DNA of 55,112 nucleotides, taken from positions 1 through 55,112 of IMG/VR virus record IMGVR_UViG_3300043399_000050; one strand, given 5' to 3'. Origin of the DNA: a virus. The translations under genes were made by a program, and so were the position numbers. Positions 1-6,789 of this stretch are shown one piece after another. Below the pieces are notes generated by a model. It saw only the letters and a list, made by a program, of their open reading frames with translations, searched no databases and had not been told where the DNA came from. The number at the start of each line of letters is the position of its first letter. Within the stretch, counting starts at the first letter, position 1.

Positions 1-254
1 AGCCGATTACAGAGCCTGCGGTAACCGAACCGACTGCACCAGCCACAGCAGCCGATAGGCCGATAGACGATGCAATCGCAGGGGCAGCAAACGGAATGGC
101 AATCGCAGCGACCACACCGATCACTGTTTTAAGACCACCGCGCCCGCCACCGTGTAGCGTAACTTGTTTGCCGCCAATAGCGCGGGCAATAGGATTCAGG
201 CGATGACCGCCTACTCCACCAAATGCTTCTTCAGGAAGATCAGGTACACCCATT
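1..254. repeat. Terminal direct repeat, left copy (assembly overlap)
   Basis: These bases are the same as 54859-55112 except for one difference (T at 127, C at 54985). A gene reading off the left edge continues without a break at the right end, so the repeat is most simply the overlap of a circular or circularly permuted genome of about 54,858 bp. The single mismatch suggests either a strain mixture in the sample or an assembly error. A true 254-bp terminal redundancy as in T7-like phages is possible but cannot be told apart from sequence alone. Confidence 0.9.
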
Positions 255-304
255 GCCAACAGTTGTTTGTTGGTGGGCATCCGGACAAAAGTCGTTGCGC
301 TCAT
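1..304 (-). CDS. Internal virion (ejection) protein, N-terminal part; continues at 55112
   Basis: This is the start of the protein whose remainder lies at 53531-55112. The start ATG at 304-302 overlaps the stop of the upstream gene (ATGA), giving 17 residues (MSATTFVRMPTNKQLLA) before the Met that begins the right-hand copy; the whole protein would be about 543 aa. A Gly/Ala-rich hydrophobic stretch follows at about residues 57-100 and could insert in a membrane. Position in a block of large Ala/Gln-rich virion proteins suggests an ejected internal protein. That function is inferred from context, not from a recognised domain. Confidence 0.75.
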   Translation of the reverse strand, partial: MSATTFVRMPTNKQLLAMGVPDLPEEAFGGVGGHRLNPIARAIGGKQVTLHGGGRGGLKTVIGVVAAIAIPFAAPAIASSIGLSAAVAGAVGSVTAGSVIG

Positions 305-786
305 TTCATAGCCTCCGTTAAGTCGAGTCGCATGTGTGTATACACAGGCTTAAAACCATAGCGAGAAATCACCCGCTCCATTGCTGGGGATACCCATCCC
401 TCAATGTAACGGACACTGTTCATATACGCCCAACCACAAAGCATCTTCCAATACTTCTCATGGAGAGCGTCTAAATCATTACCACCAAGAGCCACAATGT
501 TCATGGCTTTCATTTGGGGGTACGGAACAACCTCAAGTACAAGAGCCAACTTCACAGACTTCGTGATGGTCTTGTCGCACTTCACAACAAACACATACAT
601 TCTGCCCTGCATTGCCGCTTGGTGAATATCTTCAATAGTCAACTCACCGTGCATTGCTCGCTTGACGCAGCGTTCTAGCAAGGGCTTAGCCGCAGGCCAG
701 TACATGTCGAAGTTCTCCTTAGTGCTAAGGAGCAGTGGCTCGAAGTCGTCAAGAGGAATGGGGTCAAACCCCGGTGTTTGTGTCAT
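301..786 (-). CDS. GNAT-fold acetyltransferase-like virion-operon protein
   Basis: The 161-aa protein has the outline of a GNAT N-acetyltransferase: a helical N-terminus, central strands (residues about 68-100) and a C-terminal segment MERVISRYGFKPVYTHMRLD that matches the usual end of the fold, where a helix leads into a GF turn and last strand. The acetyl-CoA pyrophosphate loop (Q/RxxGxG/A) is not clear, so it may be non-catalytic. It sits between two structural genes with ATGA overlaps on both sides, so it is co-translated with virion proteins. Small GNAT-like proteins occur at this place in several podoviruses. Substrate unknown. Confidence 0.6.
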   Translation of the reverse strand: MTQTPGFDPIPLDDFEPLLLSTKENFDMYWPAAKPLLERCVKRAMHGELTIEDIHQAAMQGRMYVFVVKCDKTITKSVKLALVLEVVPYPQMKAMNIVALGGNDLDALHEKYWKMLCGWAYMNSVRYIEGWVSPAMERVISRYGFKPVYTHMRLDLTEAMK

Positions 787-1721
787 ACGTATTTCTTCAG
801 AAGGTTGTCAAAAAACTCACGGCCCTTTGCATCCACAATCTTTTTGGGAATCACATACTCGCCGGGAGAAACATTGATCGCCACATCATCACGCTTACCA
901 GAACCATCACGGGTAGGCGACATATTGCGCGGAACATAACCACCACCTGCCATATTCATAACAGGCTGTTGTTGACCACCCATTGGCATTGCACCCATAC
1001 CACCTGCTTCACGGGCAGAGCGAACAGCCAACAGGATCACAAAGATCAAACCTTGGTCGTACTGAGGCGACAAGTCTTGCTCAGTAGCCATACCTTGCTG
1101 GATAGCAAACTGACGGATGTACTGATACATGTCTGGATTTTGCAGGGCAGTCATTGCCATCTGCTCAGCCATGTTGAGTTCTTCCATCGTGATCTCACCA
1201 GACTGCAAACCTGCTTGAATGGCTTGCGCGATTTGTTGAACCTGTTGTGGGTTCTGCCGCATGAAGTCATTCAGTTGCATTTCCAACTGGCGAGCATCCA
1301 TCGGTTTGCCTTGCTGCATACCCTGAGGCATAACAGGCATACCGTTCTCACCAACCATACCGCCTTCTGCATAAGTAGGCTGGAGACGGAAGTCAAGAAC
1401 AGGTGCTTGTGGATTACTAGCCACCGTGCCAGTTTGTGCCAGTGCATTGTTCTGCTGAATTGCAGGCTCATTGACCATCACCTGTGGAGATGTTGTACCA
1501 AGTAAACCTTGCAACGATGCAGGCAGGTCAAGCGAAGGTGGGGGTGCGGGCAGTTCCGCAGACATCAGTGGAGCCTGAGGCGCCATAACAGGATCAGCAG
1601 GAGTGCTGAGGTTGACAGCCGTTGGGCCTTGTACAGTGGGCAGTCCCGACTGCGGAACAGAGGTCGGCGCAGGGGCTTGCATGTTTAGAATTTCAGTAAC
1701 TGGGTTACGCGAAGCAGCCAT
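783..1721 (-). CDS. Gln/Met/Pro-rich virion protein
   Basis: This 312-aa protein has low-complexity Pro/Gln/Met-rich sequence over its first half, a helical Gln-rich middle (about 145-210), and a compact C-terminus with the short motif SPGEYVIPKKIVDAKG followed by a FFDNLLKKY end. That C-terminal pattern recurs in uncharacterised phage structural proteins. A hydrophobic run (IFVILLAVRSA, about 225-235) precedes a Gly/Met-rich stretch. It lies upstream of the GNAT-like gene with a 4-base overlap. It is probably an internal or tail-associated virion component; no enzymatic motif is seen. Confidence 0.6.
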   Translation of the reverse strand: MAASRNPVTEILNMQAPAPTSVPQSGLPTVQGPTAVNLSTPADPVMAPQAPLMSAELPAPPPSLDLPASLQGLLGTTSPQVMVNEPAIQQNNALAQTGTVASNPQAPVLDFRLQPTYAEGGMVGENGMPVMPQGMQQGKPMDARQLEMQLNDFMRQNPQQVQQIAQAIQAGLQSGEITMEELNMAEQMAMTALQNPDMYQYIRQFAIQQGMATEQDLSPQYDQGLIFVILLAVRSAREAGGMGAMPMGGQQQPVMNMAGGGYVPRNMSPTRDGSGKRDDVAINVSPGEYVIPKKIVDAKGREFFDNLLKKYV

Positions 1722-1724
1722 GAT

Positions 1725-2072
1725 TTATCCTTTCAACTGGGAGATGAGCGTATTGAGAGTTGACCTCAAAGCCGCGACATCGTTAGCCAATAGTTGTACA
1801 TCGTTAATCAACTTTGCAAACTCGTCTACTGACGCTACATTTACCCCGCTAACAGTATACCCCGTAGGCGACGCTGACACACGAGAAAATGTTGGGTTTG
1901 CAACCGATGAAACTCGCAGCCCACCTTTGACGACTGCCTGACTTGCCCTGTCTGCCTCACCCCGAATACCAGCAAGCAACTCAACATTTTCTTTGAGTGC
2001 GTTCATTACCTGAGATTGCCATTCGGTAACATTACCTGTTGGTATAGAAGGGATGGCAGTAAAGCGAGCCAT
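1725..2072 (-). CDS. Small structural protein with C-terminal coiled coil
   Basis: The 115-aa product has a helical N-terminus, a short central beta-like segment with repeated Val/Ser/Thr (about 50-80) and a C-terminal heptad-like helix (VASVDEFAKLINDVQLLAND onwards) ending the protein. It follows the gp12-like tail gene with a one-base start/stop overlap at 2072 and is co-directional with structural genes. I do not recognise a family. A short helical and coiled-coil protein next to a tail nozzle suggests a tail or fibre attachment component. Confidence 0.55.
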   Translation of the reverse strand: MARFTAIPSIPTGNVTEWQSQVMNALKENVELLAGIRGEADRASQAVVKGGLRVSSVANPTFSRVSASPTGYTVSGVNVASVDEFAKLINDVQLLANDVAALRSTLNTLISQLKG

Positions 2073-4690
2073 TATGCAGTCCTCAATCCGTAAGGGGTTT
2101 CACCAATATGGATGGCTCGGACACGAGCCGAACCGGATACCCCAACTTCAAAGGTATCCGAGCGGTAACCACTGGGCAGGCGGAACACATCGGAGGTAGA
2201 CACCGTGCCTTGGAATACCAATTCTTTGTTGACCCACAACCGGAAGGTAATGGGCAGCACACCGGGGATCGGCAACACTGACCGCATGAAGTTATCCCCG
2301 TTAATCACGGTGGAGTTCAGCGTGCCAAAGTTGGCAATCCGATTCCCTTGTGCATCTAAGCGGTCATAAGGGCCATTCAAGTCGCCCAAGCCTTTAAGGC
2401 AGATAACCGTACCCGTCGTATCAGCAGTCGTGCCGACAGAAGAACCTACGGATGCGTAGGTAAAGGTCGTCGGCCCCGTCACGGTTATGACAACTTGTTG
2501 TGCGTTGAATGTCGATGCTGTGCCGCCCGTGAAACCAGTGATGTCAATCCTTGACCCAGTGACCAAGTTATGCGGCACTGCGGTAGTGATAGTTGCCACA
2601 TTGGACGCACGGGCATAAGACGCCGTTTGTGTCGGGGTGGAGTAATCCAGCCAGACTTGGGCGTTGAACGCCGGAACCCCAGCGTTGTAGGCGGCAATAG
2701 CCTCAGCCTCCTCATCAGGAGTCTGGAAGTCGGCAATCACACGGGCTGCACCAAGGTTCAGAAAGTCCTTGGTCACAATCACTTTGGACTTCCACTCCAT
2801 TGCAGATAGAGGCTGACCGCGCTGATCCCAGCGTAACAGGTTGCCAAGGTTGTCAGCGATATAGTAGAAGTCGTTGGTCTGCGGGTCGTACCACGCAGTG
2901 GAGAAGTTGTAGTTGATCCGAACGAAGTAGCCGCCGACACGCTCATCACGCTCAAAGATAAAGGCAGTTGTTCCGTTAGATCCAAAGTACTTGCCGTTGT
3001 AGAACCGCCCAACCAGTTTCGTCAAATCGAAGTCAACCCCCCAAGTATCCCAATCGTGAACATACTTGGTAATCAGGTCAGCACCAGCCGATGGGTTGTA
3101 AACCGCCAAGCCACCAAAGGTGGCATACACCACGCCGAAGCCCATGTTGACCACTGAGCGTTTGGAGACGCAGGGGTAGAGGGTGTCGATGCGGGCAAAC
3201 GCCATAGTCGCTGGGTTGTTACCCGAGACTTGGAACGGGTACTCTTTGGTCAGCACCAGAATGTAACCAGCCACCGCAGCAATCGCCACGATGTCGTACT
3301 CGAAAGTCAGAACATACTCAGGAGGCCAAGCATGTGGGAATCCGGGCTCGGAGAAGAACAACTGGTTGCCATCAAAGCCGCAAAGGATGTTGTTCTGAAC
3401 CAAAGTCAGACCTTTAAGAGTTGCTGGCGGTGAGTCGAAGTTGTCCGTATCGAGAATGTCAAACAGCGTGCGAGAGTCAAAGTCATCCGTAAACCCGAAC
3501 GACCCATCCCCCCAATACCGAGCGGGCTTATCAATCGTCTCAGCCACATCATGGTAGAGCATACCTGCTGTTTCATCTTTTTCCGCTACATCGGCAGCGG
3601 TCTGGTTGTACTCAAAGGTGTAAGCGTCAATGACATCTTCAACAATACCGTCTGTAATGTTAAAGGTCGTGTCTGTACAACCACTGATCTTGAACCGATC
3701 ATCAACCCCAAGGTTGTGTGGAAACTCCAGCGTAACGCGGGACACATTACCTGAGCGGCTAACCCTAGCCAGTTTGGTGGGAAACCACAAGGTGGCAAGG
3801 CGGAAGTACTCTGTTCCTGACGGAGAAGCCAGCGTACGGTACAGCCGCACACCACGAATGAAGTTATCCCCAGCAGGCTTGGCTGTCGGTAGATTGGTCA
3901 CTGTGACCAACTGGCCTTCCTTGATGTATAGGTTTTCGGATGGCTCAGACGCAACCGATTCTTCTTCCCACGGGGTGTACCAAGTGTAAACATAGGAACG
4001 CGGCACGGTATTACCAGCCAGCGATACCCGCCCGTTAGAGTCTGGGGTCGTACTGACTGTTTCGCCGGGAGAGAAGTAGGTGAAAGTCGTATCGTTAATG
4101 ACCGTGACTTCAGCGTTGGTCGCGTTAAAAGTAGCCACGGTGTTAGTCGCCGCAGGGAAACCTGTGATCGACACGATGTTGCCAGTACGCAAGCCGTGGG
4201 CTGTCGAAGTCACAATCGTGGCAATGTTGCCCGTATCTCGCGCCCGTGAGGTTGTGGTTTTCTGTGTGAACGAGGTTGCAACCGTAGTCACCTTGGTTTC
4301 AGGCAACGGCAGACCAAGTTCGTAAAAGTTATTGGGGTAAGGTACACCTGTGGCAGTAGCCAGTGCATAGTTGCTGACCTTAGGTACACCATCGCCCGTG
4401 TAGTAGAACCGCTGCTCGCCATCTTCCGATGCGGTAGCAGTCACGATGTCAACATCGTTCGCCCACGAAAGCCATACCAACTCGCCCGTGTCAGGATCAC
4501 GCAGGGCATAGATTGTCTTGATCTCACCAACACGGTTCACATTACCCGCGTTACTTGGCAGACGGTAGGGAATCAAGTCACCTGAATATAACTTGACATT
4601 AAATGCAGTCTGAGCAGCAGCATCCGGCAGCAACTCCGGGCTGGTCTTTGGTGCTTCTCCGAGAAACTTGACTATCTTTACGGCTGCCAT
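2072..4690 (-). CDS. Tail tubular protein B (gp12)-like nozzle protein
   Basis: This 872-aa beta-rich protein has the length and opening layout of podovirus nozzle proteins (T7 gp12 type): an N-terminal segment about locations and values of a propeller-like fold, many aromatic beta strands (FYYTGDG, YTWYTPWEEES), and the adaptor proteins encoded in the same operon. Three stretches of about 75 residues, near 148-225, 305-375 and 690-763, resemble each other: Asn-Val-Ala-x-Ile/Val-Thr strand, then a His-Gly/Asn-Leu turn, then xIxGF/C, then a TTFTY strand. This is the pattern of the FCCH-type domain found in phage tail proteins. It would close the tail end before infection. Confidence 0.7.
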   Translation of the reverse strand: MAAVKIVKFLGEAPKTSPELLPDAAAQTAFNVKLYSGDLIPYRLPSNAGNVNRVGEIKTIYALRDPDTGELVWLSWANDVDIVTATASEDGEQRFYYTGDGVPKVSNYALATATGVPYPNNFYELGLPLPETKVTTVATSFTQKTTTSRARDTGNIATIVTSTAHGLRTGNIVSITGFPAATNTVATFNATNAEVTVINDTTFTYFSPGETVSTTPDSNGRVSLAGNTVPRSYVYTWYTPWEEESVASEPSENLYIKEGQLVTVTNLPTAKPAGDNFIRGVRLYRTLASPSGTEYFRLATLWFPTKLARVSRSGNVSRVTLEFPHNLGVDDRFKISGCTDTTFNITDGIVEDVIDAYTFEYNQTAADVAEKDETAGMLYHDVAETIDKPARYWGDGSFGFTDDFDSRTLFDILDTDNFDSPPATLKGLTLVQNNILCGFDGNQLFFSEPGFPHAWPPEYVLTFEYDIVAIAAVAGYILVLTKEYPFQVSGNNPATMAFARIDTLYPCVSKRSVVNMGFGVVYATFGGLAVYNPSAGADLITKYVHDWDTWGVDFDLTKLVGRFYNGKYFGSNGTTAFIFERDERVGGYFVRINYNFSTAWYDPQTNDFYYIADNLGNLLRWDQRGQPLSAMEWKSKVIVTKDFLNLGAARVIADFQTPDEEAEAIAAYNAGVPAFNAQVWLDYSTPTQTASYARASNVATITTAVPHNLVTGSRIDITGFTGGTASTFNAQQVVITVTGPTTFTYASVGSSVGTTADTTGTVICLKGLGDLNGPYDRLDAQGNRIANFGTLNSTVINGDNFMRSVLPIPGVLPITFRLWVNKELVFQGTVSTSDVFRLPSGYRSDTFEVGVSGSARVRAIHIGETPYGLRTA

Positions 4691-4692
4691 GA

Positions 4693-5145
4693 TTACACCA
4701 ATTCAAAGTGGGGGGCGTCGATAAACGGCCTACGCCCTTGCCTGCGGCGCTCATCAATATAAAAATTCATTGCTGCTTCCATACTGCCATCCCACTTGCG
4801 GATGTCAGGAATGTTCCAAGCAGCACCCCAACGCACAGCAACATCTTGTTCTATTGCTGCTTGCTTTACGGCGTCAGCGATGTTGTCGTACACATTGAGT
4901 TCCCACGAAACCTGTCCGTCGATGTAAGCCACGAGGTCAACGGCATCCCCAGTTAGATGCTTGGAGTCCATCGTCTGGCTCTTGCCAGTCTCCACATACC
5001 TGCGTTGTGTTTCAAGGGTGCGCAGCCCTTCCGTCACCCCGAAGTCCGCGGTGGTGATCTCAATAGCCCGCTTAACGACTGCAACCAACTGAGGCTTGAC
5101 ACCTGCCAGTCGGTCTAGGCTACGCTGAGACAAACGGAAATTCAT
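4693..5145 (-). CDS. Endolysin, L-alanyl-D-glutamate peptidase (M15 family)
   Basis: The 150-aa protein is a peptidoglycan peptidase of the VanY/Ply500/T5-lysin type. The zinc-site motif SKHLTGDAVDL (His63, Asp70) and the second motif DAPHFEL near the C-terminus (His146) give the three usual zinc ligands. The N-terminal strand-helix with GLRT matches the family's substrate groove. There is no signal peptide or cell-wall-binding domain, so it needs a holin. Its start overlaps the Rz stop by ATGA, placing it in the lysis cassette after two spanin genes and several small membrane proteins. Confidence 0.92.
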   Translation of the reverse strand: MNFRLSQRSLDRLAGVKPQLVAVVKRAIEITTADFGVTEGLRTLETQRRYVETGKSQTMDSKHLTGDAVDLVAYIDGQVSWELNVYDNIADAVKQAAIEQDVAVRWGAAWNIPDIRKWDGSMEAAMNFYIDERRRQGRRPFIDAPHFELV

Positions 5146-5597
5146 TTAGGCCATGCTCCTTTTAGCGTTCTGGAATCAAGGGCGTGTCCGTCAGCCGTTT
5201 TTGCCAGTCCTTCAATTTCACTGACACACTCTCCGAATACGGCTGAGAGGGTTGTGGTGTAGTTACGGAGGGAGGCGACGGTAGCGGTGGACACACGGTC
5301 GGCGGTGGCAATTTGGTCGCGCAACCGCTGAGCATCAGCGCGAGCAGTAGAAGCAGCGGCAGCATTACGCTGAGCGATACGGTTTGCTTCATTAAGAGCC
5401 TCCTGTTTCTGTTTCTCCATCGCGGTATACCGAGCAAGAGCATCCGCATTTGCTTTGGCGAGTTGTGTCGCATGGTCAGCAACCATCCTGTCGATCTTGG
5501 CGTTCAGCCTCCACCCGTTGGCTGTCCACCCTGCGATACCTGCGATCAGGGCTGCGGTCAAACTCACGATAAGGGTTAGTTTCATGCCGGGCATCAT
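5142..5597 (-). CDS. Rz: Inner-membrane spanin (Rz)
   Basis: The 151-aa protein has one N-terminal transmembrane helix (about residues 5-26) followed by a long Ala/Gln/Arg-rich coiled coil (30-115), the standard i-spanin shape: an inner-membrane anchor with a periplasmic rod that joins the outer-membrane lipoprotein to fuse the membranes in the last step of lysis. The o-spanin is encoded inside it in another frame. A second in-frame Met (5585) is an alternative start; the tandem ATG at 5597 lies just after GGACAA. It overlaps the endolysin start (ATGA) downstream and the membrane-protein gene upstream. Confidence 0.85.
   Translation of the reverse strand: MMPGMKLTLIVSLTAALIAGIAGWTANGWRLNAKIDRMVADHATQLAKANADALARYTAMEKQKQEALNEANRIAQRNAAAASTARADAQRLRDQIATADRVSTATVASLRNYTTTLSAVFGECVSEIEGLAKTADGHALDSRTLKGAWPK
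5162..5392 (-). CDS. Rz1: Outer-membrane spanin lipoprotein (Rz1), embedded in Rz
   Basis: This 76-aa frame lies entirely inside Rz. It starts at the ATG at 5392 behind AGGAGG spaced 6 bases, a strong ribosome site that decides the start. The product has a Lys-containing start, a Leu-rich signal helix and the lipobox LMLSGC (Cys about residue 22), then a Pro-rich region (PPPTVCPPLPSPP), the hallmark of Rz1 o-spanins. After lipidation it would sit in the inner leaflet of the outer membrane and bind Rz. The embedded layout equals that of lambda. Confidence 0.9.
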   Translation of the reverse strand: MKQTVSLSVMLPLLLLLALMLSGCATKLPPPTVCPPLPSPPSVTTPQPSQPYSESVSVKLKDWQKRLTDTPLIPER

Positions 5598-5793
5598 TTG
5601 TCCATTTATCGTCTACGGTTGCAAACCCAATATACGCGCCCACCACAGCACCCACGAAAATATAGAACGGGCCAGCGACGCTTCCAAGTTCAGCAGAGTC
5701 TGTGAATAGGAGGAGTAAAGGGAATCCCAAGCCTGCAACCAATGAGGCCCAAGCCATGCGTCTCCGATTTTTCCACCTGTCCACATGGTTCAC
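5476..5793 (-). CDS. Small membrane protein, holin candidate
   Basis: The 105-aa product has a basic N-terminus (DRWKNRRR), two hydrophobic segments (about 13-30 and 37-57) and then a charged, Arg-rich cytoplasmic tail. It lies in the lysis cassette between a TM-plus-coil protein and Rz, with an ATGA overlap upstream and about 120 bases overlapping Rz downstream. Two membrane spans with a charged tail fit a class II holin, but it could be another lysis accessory. The Arg-rich tail is read within the Rz start region and may be a by-product of overlap. Confidence 0.6.
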   Translation of the reverse strand: MNHVDRWKNRRRMAWASLVAGLGFPLLLLFTDSAELGSVAGPFYIFVGAVVGAYIGFATVDDKWTNDARHETNPYREFDRSPDRRYRRVDSQRVEAERQDRQDGC

Positions 5794-6077
5794 TCTTTAT
5801 CCTCTTTGCTGTCGATCTTTTGAAAGATCATGTTCAGCGTATTGTTGACCTGCTTAAAGCCGTCCTTCATGTCTTGCTTTAACTCATCCATGTCTTTTTG
5901 GACATGAGTCATTGCGTCTTTGAAGTCATCACGCCGCACAAAGTCTTGGTGCATTTTGGAGTCCATAGTCTTGATGTCCTGTTTCAAGTCTTGAATGGCG
6001 TCCCAGATAACCTTCAATAGCCAGCCCCCGAAAAAGCCAGCAACACCGACCGCCCAATTGAAAATCACCTGATCCAT
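5790..6077 (-). CDS. Membrane-anchored coiled-coil protein, holin-like
   Basis: The 95-aa protein has one N-terminal transmembrane helix (about 6-25: a VGVAGFFGGWLL core) and then a long, highly charged amphipathic helix of Lys/Asp/Gln heptads (28-90). This shape recurs in phage lysis cassettes, where such proteins are called holin or hemolysin-XhlA-like, though the order is the reverse of XhlA. It overlaps the next membrane-protein gene by ATGA. Role as holin, antiholin or pinholin cannot be chosen from sequence. Confidence 0.6.
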   Translation of the reverse strand: MDQVIFNWAVGVAGFFGGWLLKVIWDAIQDLKQDIKTMDSKMHQDFVRRDDFKDAMTHVQKDMDELKQDMKDGFKQVNNTLNMIFQKIDSKEDKE

Positions 6078-6100
6078 AATGCGCCTTTCTCACGGTGTGG

Positions 6101-6250
6101 TTACTTCTTGGTTTTCTTCATGCACTTGCCAGCGGCTTTGCACTTAGCGGGGCTAGGACAGCCAGCGCAAGGCTTAAATACCGGGCCACCCTTGGCGTAT
6201 CCCATCGGCTTAGCAGCAGACTTCTTCGTAGTGGGTTTCTTGCTCATCAT
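6101..6250 (-). CDS. Short Lys/Cys-rich protein
   Basis: The 49-aa frame starts with two Met codons at 6250 and overlaps the preceding stop by ATGA, which supports translation by coupling. The product has Lys-rich ends (SKKPTTKKSAAK, MKKTKK) around a Gly-Gly-Pro turn and four Cys in a CAGC...CK...C arrangement (28, 31, 37, 43), possibly a small metal knuckle or disulphide-bonded basic peptide. I know of no function. Short Lys/Gly-Gly proteins of this look are common near tail and lysis genes of aquatic phages. Confidence 0.5.
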   Translation of the reverse strand: MMSKKPTTKKSAAKPMGYAKGGPVFKPCAGCPSPAKCKAAGKCMKKTKK

Positions 6251-6432
6251 GATGCGGCTCCTTTGAGGACGATAGTTACGATAATGCCTGCCATACCAAC
6301 TATCAAAGTACCAGCAGACCCAATCAAAATCATTTCAAGACGGTCAAGCCGCTTGAGTAATGTTCCATATCGCTCAGCACCGATGACCTCAAGGGCCACC
6401 AAACGAGCGTCAAGTTCCTTGACCGTTGGCAT
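6247..6432 (-). CDS. XhlA-like small membrane protein
   Basis: The chosen start is the ATG at 6432, 6 bases behind GGGAGG; a TTG 33 bases upstream is less likely. The 61-aa product has an amphipathic helix (VKELDARLVALEVIGAERYG then LLKRLDRLE) followed by one C-terminal transmembrane helix (ILIGSAGTLIVGMAGIIVTIV) and a short tail. This order, coil then membrane span, is that of the XhlA hemolysin family that works with holins. It is placed upstream of the other lysis-cassette membrane proteins. Confidence 0.6.
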   Translation of the reverse strand: MPTVKELDARLVALEVIGAERYGTLLKRLDRLEMILIGSAGTLIVGMAGIIVTIVLKGAAS

Positions 6433-6589
6433 TGTTTGCCTCCCGCACTGCTTGGGTTTGGTCAATCACTGCTGGGAAATCTTCCTCCTCAGGCAGTTCT
6501 GGTTCAATAACTAGGATTCCCTCAGGCGGCACTTCCTCACAACGGGCTAATGCACCGTTGGGGAATAACACAAGAGGGCGGCGTATCAC
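6410..6589 (-). CDS. Small acidic protein, GTG start
   Basis: The frame of 59 aa begins at a GTG (6589) that shares bases with the TGA of the preceding gene (GTGA), with GAGAGG 6 bases upstream. The product starts MIRRPLVLFPNGALARCEEV and continues into a Pro/Glu-rich acidic stretch (EPELPEEED), then a polar tail. It overlaps the XhlA-like gene by 23 bases. Coupling at both ends makes expression likely. No domain is recognised; small proteins like this often follow fibre genes. Confidence 0.5.
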   Translation of the reverse strand: MIRRPLVLFPNGALARCEEVPPEGILVIEPELPEEEDFPAVIDQTQAVREANNANGQGT

Positions 6590-6789
6590 GGCAGTCCTCT
6601 CACAAATGTCTGTGCTGCTTCGGATGACATAGTGTTGCCATCAGCGTCTTGCAGTTCTGCGCCAGCCACCAAGTCTGCTTTTAGTTGTGGATACTCAGCG
6701 GAGCAAGTCAGGCGGCATAGGCCATCGTCATCAATACGGGCAAAGATTTGTTGTTCGCCGTTAACTAAAGGAAGCATTTTATAAATCAT
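6586..6789 (-). CDS. Small protein downstream of tail fibre
   Basis: The 67-aa product (start MIYKMLPLVNGEQQIFARID) begins at the ATG at 6789, which overlaps the TGA of the tail fibre gene (ATGA). It is polar and probably a mixed alpha/beta fold with one Cys pair (LCRLTC). Placement directly after a fibre gene is where phages often encode fibre-assembly helpers, but no chaperone family is recognised. It is coupled to the next gene by GTGA. Confidence 0.5.
   Translation of the reverse strand: MIYKMLPLVNGEQQIFARIDDDGLCRLTCSAEYPQLKADLVAGAELQDADGNTMSSEAAQTFVRGLP

Noticed and set aside
735-1505. A 256-codon plus-strand frame opposite structural genes.
   Set aside because: It runs antisense to two coupled genes with better domain support and has a His/Arg/Leu-rich composition typical of a shadow frame.
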